This document shows positions 43,757 through 51,483 of a stretch of DNA of 64,000 nt, piece by piece. Within the stretch, counting starts at the first letter, position 1, and the number at the start of each line of letters is the position of its first letter. The stretch spans positions 62,001 through 126,000 of the forward strand of contig NZ_AXVK01000001.1 in the NCBI RefSeq assembly GCF_000482485.1, written 5' to 3'. The notes under the pieces are model-generated. The model did no database searches, had not been told where the DNA came from, and saw only the letters and a program-made list of their open reading frames with translations. The stretch comes from Paucisalibacillus globulus DSM 18846 (GTDB lineage Bacteria > Bacillota > Bacilli > Bacillales > Amphibacillaceae). Made by a program: the position numbers and the translations under genes.

Positions 43757-43841
43757 ATTACAAGTAAGCCATGCGGTACGGTTCGTTTTCATACAATCTA
43801 TGAATCTACAATTTACATGTATGACGAAAGAGGTGAAGAAT

Positions 43842-45041
43842 TTGCCAATAATAGAAGCGAAAAACCTCACGAAGGTTTTTGGTAAAAATTCAAAACAGGC
43901 AATAGAACTTTTGGATAAAGGATTATCCAAAGAAGAAATATTAAAGAAAACAGGAAGTACAGTTGGTGTAAATAGAGCATCTTTTACAGTTGAACCAGGT
44001 GAAATCTTCGTAATTATGGGATTATCTGGTAGTGGTAAGTCAACATTGGTTAGACTTATCAACCGACTAATCGAACCAACGATGGGTAGTATTTTAATTA
44101 ATGGTCAGGATTTAGCGAAAATGGATAAACCATCATTACGTCAAGTTCGTCGTGAAAAACTTGGAATGGTGTTTCAGCGTTTTGCGCTATTTCCTAATCG
44201 AACTGTCCTTGCAAATACGGAATATGGCTTAGAAATCCAAAAGGTACCAAAAGAGGAAAGAACAAAGAAAGCAACCGAAGCACTAAAAATGGTTGGCTTA
44301 GAAGGGTATCTAGAACAAAAGCCAGATCAACTATCTGGTGGTATGCAGCAACGTGTAGGATTAGCGAGAGCTTTAGCTAATGACCCAGAAGTGTTATTAA
44401 TGGATGAGGCGTTTTCTGCGCTTGACCCGTTAATTCGCAAGGACATGCAAGATGAATTAATTGATCTACAATCTACTATGAAAAAGACGATTATTTTTAT
44501 TACGCATGATTTAGATGAGGCATTACGTTTAGGTGATCGAATCGCGTTGATGAAAGACGGTTCAATTGTACAGATTGGTACACCTGAAGAAATCTTAATG
44601 AATCCAGCAAATGATTATGTTGAACGCTTTGTTGAGGATGTTGACCGTTCGAAGGTTCTAACTGCACAGCATATTATGAAACGCCCAGAGACGATTAATA
44701 TTGAGAAACATGGTCCACGTGTTGCGTTAGAACGAATGAAGGAAACTGGAATATCAAGTATTTTAGTGGTGGACAGTAAACGAAATCTGAAGGGATATGT
44801 CACTGCTGATGATGCTTCAGATGCAAGAAAGAAAGAAATTCGTGATCTTAAAGAAATATTACGAACAGATATTAAGAAAGTAGATAAAGAAACATCCATG
44901 CAAGAAATATTTAATGTAATCAATGGTTCACCGATACCTGTTGCAGTTGTGGAAAATGAAAAGCTAGTAGGTATTATTGTACGGGGTGCTGTCATTGCTG
45001 CACTTGCAGGAGATAGTGAGGTGAATTTAGACCATGCTTAA
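43842..45041 (+). CDS. opuAA: Glycine betaine ABC importer ATPase OpuAA
   Basis: This ATPase of an osmotically regulated betaine importer has the family N-terminus (KSKQA-like helix, then [11 protein letters not shown]), Walker [10 protein letters not shown], signature [15 protein letters not shown], Walker [19 protein letters not shown] and two C-terminal CBS domains (about 275-395). CBS domains sense ionic strength in the OpuA system. I chose the TTG at 43842, 5 bp after AAAGAGGTGAAG; longer frames lack such a site. It overlaps opuAB by 8 bp. Confidence 0.94.
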   Translation: MPIIEAKNLTKVFGKNSKQAIELLDKGLSKEEILKKTGSTVGVNRASFTVEPGEIFVIMGLSGSGKSTLVRLINRLIEPTMGSILINGQDLAKMDKPSLRQVRREKLGMVFQRFALFPNRTVLANTEYGLEIQKVPKEERTKKATEALKMVGLEGYLEQKPDQLSGGMQQRVGLARALANDPEVLLMDEAFSALDPLIRKDMQDELIDLQSTMKKTIIFITHDLDEALRLGDRIALMKDGSIVQIGTPEEILMNPANDYVERFVEDVDRSKVLTAQHIMKRPETINIEKHGPRVALERMKETGISSILVVDSKRNLKGYVTADDASDARKKEIRDLKEILRTDIKKVDKETSMQEIFNVINGSPIPVAVVENEKLVGIIVRGAVIAALAGDSEVNLDHA

Positions 45042-45885
45042 GGAATGGTTTACAGAGGGAATACCGATTGCAGAAGGTACGGAATGGGTAACAGATTTAA
45101 TAACTAAAACATTTGCATTTTTATTCGATCCGATAAAAGAACATTTTGGTAATTTCTTGGACTTTTCGTCTGAAACATTAATGCTAGTTCCGCCTATCGT
45201 TATTATAATTGTTGTTGCAATAATTGCATTCTTTTTAAGTGGAAAGAAGCTAGGACTCGCAGCCTTTTCCGTTGTAGGTTTATGGCTAATTGATAATCAA
45301 GGCTATTGGGAACATTTAATTAGCACGTTTACCTTAGTATTAATTGCTAGTTTATTATCTGTAATTATTGGCGTTCCTATCGGGATTCTTATGTCTAAAA
45401 GTAAAACTGCTGAAGCTATTTTTAAACCGATATTAGATTTTATGCAGACAATGCCTGCATTCGTATATCTAATTCCGGCGGTTGCTTTCTTTGGAATTGG
45501 GATGGTACCTGGTATATTTGCGTCACTGATTTTTGCAACACCACCAACAGTGCGTTTTACAAACTTAGGTATTCGCCAAGTTTCTAAAGAGCTTGTTGAA
45601 GCATCCGAGGCATTTGGAAGTACCGGAACTCAGAAGTTATTAAAAGTAGAATTACCAATGGCCAAAGCTACGATTATGGCAGGAATTAACCAAACCGTTA
45701 TGCTTGCTTTGTCAATGGTAGTTATTGCTTCTATGATTGGGGCACCAGGTCTTGGACGAGAAGTACTATCATCCTTACAACGTGCCCAAGTAGGAACAGG
45801 GTTTGTAGCTGGTATTGGTATTGTTATTTTGGCAATTATAATTGATCGTTTTACACAAAGTGCCAATTCGAAAAAGGAACAATAA
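45034..45885 (+). CDS. opuAB: Glycine betaine ABC importer permease OpuAB
   Basis: The 283-residue permease has about seven membrane segments and the EAA loop ([23 protein letters not shown]) that docks to OpuAA. The [19 protein letters not shown] stretch is typical of OpuAB/ProW. It starts within the end of opuAA, so translation is coupled. The binding protein gene opuAC follows after 96 bp. Confidence 0.95.
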   Translation: MLKEWFTEGIPIAEGTEWVTDLITKTFAFLFDPIKEHFGNFLDFSSETLMLVPPIVIIIVVAIIAFFLSGKKLGLAAFSVVGLWLIDNQGYWEHLISTFTLVLIASLLSVIIGVPIGILMSKSKTAEAIFKPILDFMQTMPAFVYLIPAVAFFGIGMVPGIFASLIFATPPTVRFTNLGIRQVSKELVEASEAFGSTGTQKLLKVELPMAKATIMAGINQTVMLALSMVVIASMIGAPGLGREVLSSLQRAQVGTGFVAGIGIVILAIIIDRFTQSANSKKEQ

Positions 45886-45981
45886 AATCATTTGTTTTAA
45901 AAGATTTCTTTATTAAGTTGGTACCTTTTCTTTGATGAGAAGTTCCATATATATATCATTAAAAAGGGAGAGAAATAGTAT

Positions 45982-46905
45982 ATGTTAAAGCATAATTGGA
46001 AACGTCTTGGTTTAACTCTAGGACTTTCATTAACATTATTTGCAGCAGGATGTGGATCGGATGATGAAGGTTCATCTGATGGATCATCAACTGAAGGTAA
46101 TGGGGAAGTAAATTACAGTGAAGCAGTAGATTATACGATTACGGGTATTGAAGCAGGTGCAGGAGTATTCCAGGCATCTGAAAGAGTTGTTGAGGAATAT
46201 GGTCTTGATGGCTGGAAAGTTGCAGCTTCTTCAAGTGGTGCTATGGCAACAGCATTAGGAGAGGCAATTGAAAATGAAGAACCTATTATTGTTACTGGTT
46301 GGTCACCACACTGGAAATTTGCTAAGTATGACTTAAAATATCTAGAAGATCCAAAAGGAACTTTCGGTGACGCAGAAATTATTGGTACAATGGTTCGTCA
46401 AGGGTTAGAGGAAGATATGCCAAATGCATATAAAGTGTTGGATCAATTCTTCTGGACAGAACAAGATATGAACGATGTTATGTTAGAAATCTCTAATGGT
46501 GGAACTCCAAGTGATGTTGCTGCATCTTGGGTAGAAGAAAACCCTGAGAAGATTGCAGAGTGGACAGATGGTGTTGAAGAAGTTGATGGTAAAGAAATCG
46601 AATTAGTATATGTTGAGTGGGATACTGAGGTTGCATCTACCAATGTTGTAGCTAAAGTGTTAGAGGACCTTGGTTTTAAGGTAACTGTTACGCCACTAGA
46701 TAACGGTGTTATGTGGCAAGCTATTGCAAGTGGGGAAGCTGATGGTATGGTAGCTGCATGGTTGCCTGGAACACATGGTGACTTATATGAGGAATATAAG
46801 GATCAATTAGTAGATCTTGGTGCAAATCTAGAGGGTGCAAAAATTGGTTTAGTTGTTCCAGCTTATATGGATATTGATTCTATTGAAGATTTAGAAGCTA
46901 AGTAA
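45982..46905 (+). CDS. opuAC: Glycine betaine-binding lipoprotein OpuAC
   Basis: The 307-residue substrate-binding lipoprotein has the lipobox FAAGC (Cys24), an acidic Ser/Gly linker, then a two-lobed binding domain. Trp residues able to form the betaine-binding aromatic cage are in GWSPHW, VEWDTE and AAWLPG. With opuAA and opuAB it makes the full importer for osmoprotection. A terminator follows, separating it from a second binding protein gene. Confidence 0.93.
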   Translation: MLKHNWKRLGLTLGLSLTLFAAGCGSDDEGSSDGSSTEGNGEVNYSEAVDYTITGIEAGAGVFQASERVVEEYGLDGWKVAASSSGAMATALGEAIENEEPIIVTGWSPHWKFAKYDLKYLEDPKGTFGDAEIIGTMVRQGLEEDMPNAYKVLDQFFWTEQDMNDVMLEISNGGTPSDVAASWVEENPEKIAEWTDGVEEVDGKEIELVYVEWDTEVASTNVVAKVLEDLGFKVTVTPLDNGVMWQAIASGEADGMVAAWLPGTHGDLYEEYKDQLVDLGANLEGAKIGLVVPAYMDIDSIEDLEAK

Positions 46906-46917
46906 TGACAATAAAAG

Positions 46918-46946
46918 AGCAGGCATTTTTCATGCCTGCTTTTATT
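46918..46946 (+). terminator. Terminator after opuAC
   Basis: The perfect 9-bp stem AGCAGGCAT/ATGCCTGCT with a 5-nt loop is followed by TTTATT. Confidence 0.88.
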
Positions 46947-46952
46947 ATTGGA

Positions 46953-46978
46953 ATAATTAATAGAAAACTATTAATTAT
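46953..46978. promoter_or_regulatory. 11-bp inverted repeat upstream of the second opuAC
   Basis: ATAATTAATAG and its exact inverse are separated by AAAA. It lies between the opuAC terminator and the second binding-protein gene and is AT-rich with no T-run, so an operator is more likely than a terminator. Confidence 0.5.
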
Positions 46979-47035
46979 CAGTTAGTTTGTAAGATGGTGT
47001 CAATGAAATAATAAAATAAAGGGGTTTTCATAAAT

Positions 47036-47935
47036 ATGAAAAAGATTTTACTGACAATCGGATTGACTACTGCACTGGCTTTAGCAGGTTGTAGTAATGA
47101 TTCTTCAGATCAAGTAGAAAATGGTGAAACAAGTTATAGTGAGGCGGTTGACCATACGATTATTGGGATTGAGCCTGGAGCAGGTATCAGTGTTACAACA
47201 GAAAAGGCAATAGAAGAATATGAGTCTTTAAGCGGCTGGACGGTCGAATTATCCTCTACGGCAGCGATGGCAGCAGAATTAGATAAAGCAATGGAAAATG
47301 AAGAACCCATCATTATTACCGGGTGGAATCCTCATTGGACATTCGCTAAATATCCTGACATGAAATATTTAGAGGATACAAAAGGTGTATATGGTGACGT
47401 AGAAGAAATTAAAACTATAGCTCGAAAAGGTCTAGAAGAAGAAAAGCCAGAGGCATTTAAGCTGCTCGATCAGTTTAATTGGGAAGTAGAAGATATGGAA
47501 TGGATAATGTATGAATCAAAGGAATCAGGTGACGATATTGCTGCGGTTGCTGAACAGTGGGTAGCGGATAATCAAAGCAAAGTTGATGAATGGTTAGAAG
47601 GAGTTAATGATGTAGATGGTGTTGAAATAGAACTTGTATCTACACCATGGGATTCTGAACGGGCTTCAGCAAATGTTGTAAAGTATGCAATGGAGCAGAA
47701 AGGCTTTAAAGTGACCGTTACACCAGTAGATGTTGCTGTTGTTTTTGAATCCATTGCTAATGGAGATGGTGACGCGTCATTAGCCCCATGGATGCCGATA
47801 ACACATAAAGATTTCTATGAGAGCTACCAAAATGATTTTATAGACCTAGGTGCGAACTTAGAAGGTGCAAAAATTGGTCTTGTGGTTCCAGCTTATATGG
47901 AGATTGATTCGATAGAAGATCTTGAAGCGAAATAA
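47036..47935 (+). CDS. Second OpuAC-type substrate-binding lipoprotein
   Basis: This 299-residue paralogue of OpuAC has lipobox LALAGC (Cys19). The final 30 residues or so are almost identical to OpuAC (GANLEGAKIGLVVPAYM then one D/E change), while the middle is diverged. Most cage Trp residues are kept (GWNPHW, TPWDSE, APWMP), but OpuAC's MWQAIA is VFESIA here. It has no permease or ATPase of its own and probably feeds OpuAA/AB with a different compatible solute; that is inference. AAAGGGG is the ribosome site. Confidence 0.88.
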   Translation: MKKILLTIGLTTALALAGCSNDSSDQVENGETSYSEAVDHTIIGIEPGAGISVTTEKAIEEYESLSGWTVELSSTAAMAAELDKAMENEEPIIITGWNPHWTFAKYPDMKYLEDTKGVYGDVEEIKTIARKGLEEEKPEAFKLLDQFNWEVEDMEWIMYESKESGDDIAAVAEQWVADNQSKVDEWLEGVNDVDGVEIELVSTPWDSERASANVVKYAMEQKGFKVTVTPVDVAVVFESIANGDGDASLAPWMPITHKDFYESYQNDFIDLGANLEGAKIGLVVPAYMEIDSIEDLEAK

Positions 47936-47944
47936 TAATAAGTG

Positions 47945-47990
47945 TAAAAGGTTTTCTTGGGGAATAGCGCCGGAAAATCCTTTTAAAATT
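47945..47990 (+). terminator. Terminator after the second opuAC
   Basis: AAAAGG and TTTTC pair with GAAAA and CCTTTT across one bulge, around a GC-rich 16-nt loop. TAAAATTGG follows, so the T-tract is part of the stem. Confidence 0.65.
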
Positions 47991-48007
47991 GGCTGTTTTC
48001 GTAAAGT

Positions 48008-48386
48008 TTGTTGCTTTTTAATTTCGCAGTTGATGGAAAGTGTGAAGTAACTACTAATCATTTTTCAGCTGAAATTTCCCTATAAAAATACAGATTTCCG
48101 CTGTTTAGGTCTAAGGGCGCGCAAGACCATGCAACTAAATCAGGAAAACATGATCCCTCTTATACTGAGCATGTAACCGATTCAGGAAAACATGAGACCT
48201 CACAGCCAGAACATGCGACCGATTCGGGAAAACATGGGCCCTCACAGTCAGAGCATGTAACCGATTCAGGAAAACATGGGCCCTCACAGTCAGGACATGC
48301 GACCGATTCAGGAAAACATTAGACCTTCCATGCAAATCATGGGCCCGATTTATGCGCACTTTATACAAATTGTTAATTATCAACAA
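48008..48386. mobile_element. MITE-like element B carrying a 42-bp tandem array
   Basis: The left end (TTGTTGCTTTTTA, CAGTTGATGGAAAGTG, GTAACTACT) is nearly the exact inverse of the right end of element C at 60601-60646. The right end (GCGCACTTTATACAAATTGT ... CAACAA) is the inverse of element C's left end. The outermost bases are TTGTTG and CAACAA. It has no transposase gene and fills most of a 581-bp gene-free gap. Confidence 0.75.
48128..48357. repeat. Tandem array with exact 42-bp period and 21-bp CATG phasing
   Basis: CATG-led units start at 48128, 48170, 48212, 48254, 48296 and 48338. Within each unit a second CATG/CAT falls exactly 21 bp on (for example 48191, 48233, 48275, 48317). 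Half-units read CATGyrACCGATTCAGGAAAA-like and CATGGGCCCTCACAGTCAGA-like. The unit resembles the array at 11058-11210. Because 42 is a multiple of three a frame stays open, but it is not a gene. Confidence 0.9.
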
Positions 48387-48475
48387 TCTTTCAGAATACA
48401 ACCTTTAAATTAAAAATAACAATATCAATTATTGTTGAAATATATATTAGTACCATATATTCTTATAGAATTGAT

Positions 48476-48513
48476 CCACAAAAACACCAACACTTATCAA
48501 GTGTTGGTGTTTT
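48476..48513 (-). terminator. Terminator after yhaH
   Basis: A perfect 15-bp stem (AAAACACCAACACTT and its complement) with a 3-nt loop is flanked by T-rich sequence on the minus strand. Confidence 0.9.
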
Positions 48514-48516
48514 AAA

Positions 48517-48891
48517 TTAAGCTTCTTTATTCTTGTTTTCATTAACTTTTTCTTCTAAGTCCTTTAAACTGGATTCAATTTGCTCAAGATATTGATGGAT
48601 ATTCTTTTGATGAGGCTCTACTGATTCTTTCCATTCTACAATTGAACTTTTCATTTCATGCGTTAAATCCTTAATTAATGAAACCCCTTCTTTAGATGTA
48701 GCTGCAATTTGATTCTTTAAGCGTAGCCCATCTAGTTTAAGATTTTCTAGTAACTCTTTCCATTCTAAACTTTGATCTTTTACTTTCGTTCTCAGTTCTC
48801 TTCCGGATGTTGGAGTACTTAATAATGTTGCGGTGGCCCCGACTACACCTCCAACTATAATACCTAAAGCGAATGATTTCCCACTTGCCAA
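48517..48891 (-). CDS. yhaH: YtxH-domain protein YhaH
   Basis: The 124-residue protein has one glycine-rich membrane segment (FALGIIVGGVVGATATLLST) followed by the YtxH-type PTSGRELR motif and a long helical, charged tail. The start is TTG with GAAAGGAGC upstream. YtxH-like proteins are stress-induced in B. subtilis; the function of YhaH is unknown. It lies next to trpP as in B. subtilis. Confidence 0.86.
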   Translation of the reverse strand: MASGKSFALGIIVGGVVGATATLLSTPTSGRELRTKVKDQSLEWKELLENLKLDGLRLKNQIAATSKEGVSLIKDLTHEMKSSIVEWKESVEPHQKNIHQYLEQIESSLKDLEEKVNENKNKEA

Positions 48892-48987
48892 AATAATCCC
48901 GCTCCTTTCCCACTTACTATAGTTTTTCCTTGTTTTCTCTATTTTTATGTATGTTGTTAATCCTAAGGAAATTGTGGATTAACTAGT

Positions 48988-49020
48988 TTAAAAAATCCTC
49001 TGACAGACCATGCCAGAGGA
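48988..49020 (-). terminator. Terminator after trpP
   Basis: The 7-bp stem TCCTCTG/CAGAGGA with an 11-nt loop is followed on the minus strand by TTTTTTAAAC. Confidence 0.82.
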
Positions 49021-49037
49021 CTTTATTATATCATTCT

Positions 49038-49550
49038 TTAGACAGTAATTGGATTCGATCTTTTTAATATTTGTTGAACAATGGGGTAAATGATAACCAA
49101 TAAAATGGTATTTAAGACTGCTGCTAGTACTACAGCAGGAAAGGCTAAGAGTAATGCACCTTCCATTGAACCAATTACATAAAAAACTAATGTTAAGAAA
49201 ATCGAACCACTAATCATTGTTCCAATTGCAGTTAAAAAAGGAACACTAATCTTAGTGTCTACTCTATTGTTAACTAATAAGAATAGGGCGAAAAAAATTA
49301 AAGCTGTAATCGGCTTTTCGACTATGTTAGCGATTTGACCACCTGGTGCGTTTGTAAGTAGTCCTGATAATAAGCCAGTAGCTATTGCTAAAACAACCAC
49401 ATACTTTAACTTAGGGAATAACATAATTCCTATAAACATCATTGCCAACATCATATCTGGAGTTACTCCGTAGATTGGTGGCATGACAAAGTGCAACACA
49501 GCACCCATCCCCACAAGTAGTGACAGAATGACTAAAATCCTTGTATTCAT
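49038..49550 (-). CDS. trpP: Tryptophan transporter TrpP
   Basis: This 170-residue hydrophobic protein with about five membrane segments corresponds to TrpP (YhaG) of B. subtilis, a tryptophan uptake protein. Family stretches include PPIYGVTPDMMLAMMFIGIM and NAPGGQIANIVEKP. Its leader carries regularly spaced GAG/TAG triplets overlapping the ribosome site, the known mark of control by TRAP. Both identity and regulation therefore agree. A terminator follows. Confidence 0.92.
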   Translation of the reverse strand: MNTRILVILSLLVGMGAVLHFVMPPIYGVTPDMMLAMMFIGIMLFPKLKYVVVLAIATGLLSGLLTNAPGGQIANIVEKPITALIFFALFLLVNNRVDTKISVPFLTAIGTMISGSIFLTLVFYVIGSMEGALLLAFPAVVLAAVLNTILLVIIYPIVQQILKRSNPITV

Positions 49551-49556
49551 TTATAC

Positions 49557-49584
49557 CTCTCCTCGGCTAAGCTTTACTAAGCTC
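49557..49584 (-). promoter_or_regulatory. TRAP-binding site overlapping the trpP ribosome site
   Basis: On the minus strand six triplets GAG, TAG, AAG, TAG, GAG, GAG occur with exactly 2-nt spacers (5-nt period), ending 7 bases before the ATG and including the Shine-Dalgarno sequence. TRAP binds (G/U)AG repeats with 2-3-nt spacers. Tryptophan-activated TRAP would block translation of trpP. Confidence 0.8.
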
Positions 49585-49700
49585 TTATAGTTTAGTACCT
49601 CAACTGTACACTCGTTGTCAGTTGCAGGAACTTAACTTTAGTATAACAAACATTATATGAAATAAAAAGAACTTATTTATAAATTGTTTGTTTTTTTGGA

Positions 49701-50129
49701 CTACTTCATTTCATTGGAAATATCAGCTGCAATTACTTTTAAATCTTCAGATGTATAATCTTCTGTATGTACCTTCCAATTAGAAGAAAATCCATCTCCT
49801 TTTCCATAACGTGGAATAAGGTGGATATGAATATGGAAAACGGACTGGTCAGCAGGTGCTTCATTATTATTAAGTAGGTTCATCCCTACAGGTTGATATG
49901 CTGCTTTAATAGCATTCGCAATTCGAGGAACACGTGCAAATAATTCACTAGCGACTTCACTAGGTGTTTCGTAAATATTCTTTACATGTTTTTTAGGAAT
50001 AACCAATGTATGTCCTTTCGTTACTTGGCTAATATCTAGGAACGCATACACTTGATCATCTTCATACACTTTAGCTGATGGAATTTCTCCAGCAATTATT
50101 TTACAAAAAATACAATCTTCATGTGCCAT
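49701..50129 (-). CDS. hit: HIT-family nucleotide hydrolase Hit
   Basis: This 142-residue histidine-triad protein has the HIHIHLIPR motif near residue 98, the catalytic triad of nucleoside phosphoramidase-type Hint proteins, and the N-terminal CIFCKIIAGEIP with two Cys that can bind zinc. Its physiological substrate is not settled. Its place beside ecsA, divergently transcribed, is as in B. subtilis. Confidence 0.93.
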   Translation of the reverse strand: MAHEDCIFCKIIAGEIPSAKVYEDDQVYAFLDISQVTKGHTLVIPKKHVKNIYETPSEVASELFARVPRIANAIKAAYQPVGMNLLNNNEAPADQSVFHIHIHLIPRYGKGDGFSSNWKVHTEDYTSEDLKVIAADISNEMK

Positions 50130-50302
50130 TGTCGTCAGCTCCTAACATTTTCTTCTATTGTATATAGTTGGGGAGTTGGATGTAAAGTTATATGTTAATT
50201 ACTGAGATAGTAGTACAGTCATGTTTCATGCATAAGTTCGACTCGTGAGCCCATAAATCTAAAACACATGTGTCGGTTCTAATAAAATAAAAAGTGAAAT
50301 AC

Positions 50303-50621
50303 AAAAAAACAGGCATCGTCCATAGGACGAGCCTGTTATAGAGCCGAGGTCATAAACTAATGTGGGGACTTGTAATTACCGTTATCTCGCTTATTGCAAT
50401 TTAACTGGTTTACAAAAACCTTTTTGTTAGTATCCCTTGGCGTTGAGATATCTTCTAACAAAAGGGTTTTATTTCATTAGATTATCTTTCGTCAACACCC
50501 CATTTGTTTTTTTAACACATTTTAAGTTTAGCATCATCATTTTCCAACACTAACACCTCATTTGTGTCTAACAATTGGTTAGTTGCTTCCTCGACCCTAC
50601 ACTAGTATTTTGAGCCAATTT
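50303..50621 (-). ncRNA. Putative small RNA transcribed toward hit, with own terminator
   Basis: The hairpin AACAGGC/GCCTGTT continued by TCGTCC/GGACGA (50308-50337) is followed on the minus strand by seven T residues. No minus-strand gene lies upstream of it. TCGACA and TATAGA, 18 bp apart on the minus strand (50657 down to 50628), could be its promoter, giving a transcript of about 310 nt. Inside is a large hairpin at 50415-50470. It covers most of the 610-bp hit-ecsA gap. It is a hypothesis from sequence only. Confidence 0.35.
50415..50470. other. Long stable hairpin in the hit-ecsA gap
   Basis: AAAACCTTTTTGTTAG pairs with CTAACAAAAGGGTTTT (one mismatch in 16), and TATC/GATA continue the stem inside. 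It could be a structured part of an RNA or a stray terminator. Confidence 0.6.
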
Positions 50622-50677
50622 AAAATTTCTATACACAACTTTTTAAAAAAGTGTCGAAAATCGTATGAGAGTTTCCT

Positions 50678-50706
50678 TTGGAATTTGTACACTTAAATGA
50701 TAAAAT
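50678..50706 (+). promoter_or_regulatory. SigA-type promoter of ecsAB
   Basis: TTGGAA and TAAAAT are separated by 17 bp and end 33 bp before the ecsA start codon. Confidence 0.6.
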
Positions 50707-50739
50707 TTTAAACAAGTGAAAAATGTAGGGGGAAAGCTT

Positions 50740-51483
50740 GTGGAACCGTTATTACATATTAAAGATCTGGTTGGGGGCTATACCCATAAAAATGTTCTCC
50801 ATGGTGTTTCATTTGATGTAAATGCTAACGAGATTGTTGGATTAATCGGTCTGAATGGTGCCGGTAAAAGTACTACCATTAAGCATGTTATTGGATTAAT
50901 GCAACCGAAAAAAGGCTCCATTTCAGTAAATGGGAAAACATTTAAAGAAAACCCATCAGAATACCGTAATCAGTTAGCATACATACCAGAGATGCCAATT
51001 CTTTACGATGAATTAACATTATATGAGCATCTTCGTTTAACTGCGATGGCTTACAATATTCCAGAGGATGTCTTTGAAAAAAGACTTCAAGTACTATTAA
51101 AAGAATTTCGTCTAGAAAAGAAATTAAAGTGGTTCCCAGTTCATTTCTCAAAAGGAATGCGGCAAAAGGTAATGATTATGTGTGCATTCTTAATTGAACC
51201 ACCACTTTATATTGTGGACGAGCCTTTTGTTGGATTAGATCCACTTGGAATCCAGTCTTATTTGCAATTAATGGATGAAATGAAACAGAATGGGTCTGGA
51301 ATACTAATGTCAACTCATATCCTGGCAACAGCAGAACGGTATTGTGATCGATTTGTTATTCTTCATGATGGGGAAGTAAGAGCACTTGGAACGTTAGAGG
51401 AATTAAGAGAGCAGTTTGATATGCCGCAGGCCACACTGGATGATCTTTATGTGCAGCTAACAAAGGAAGATAGCCATGTTTAA
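50740..51483 (+). CDS. ecsA: ABC transporter ATPase EcsA
   Basis: The 247-residue ATPase has the same length as B. subtilis EcsA. Walker A GLNGAGKST is near residue 40, the signature region HFSKGMRQKVMIM replaces LSGGQ, and Walker B reads YIVDEPFVGLDP. EcsAB affects protein secretion, competence and RasP-dependent intramembrane proteolysis; what it moves is not settled. I chose the GTG at 50740 after TAGGGGGAAAG; an upstream GTG at 50716 has no such site. It overlaps ecsB by 8 bp. Confidence 0.93.
   Translation: MEPLLHIKDLVGGYTHKNVLHGVSFDVNANEIVGLIGLNGAGKSTTIKHVIGLMQPKKGSISVNGKTFKENPSEYRNQLAYIPEMPILYDELTLYEHLRLTAMAYNIPEDVFEKRLQVLLKEFRLEKKLKWFPVHFSKGMRQKVMIMCAFLIEPPLYIVDEPFVGLDPLGIQSYLQLMDEMKQNGSGILMSTHILATAERYCDRFVILHDGEVRALGTLEELREQFDMPQATLDDLYVQLTKEDSHV

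Noticed and set aside
48128-48357. Possible CRISPR array
   Set aside because: Units are directly abutting with no unique spacers of constant length, and no cas genes are nearby.
48135-48401. Open frame on the minus strand across the 42-bp array (repeating R-A/S-H-V-F-L-N-R peptide)
   Set aside because: The frame is open only because 42 is a multiple of three; it has no ribosome site and the peptide simply reads the repeat.
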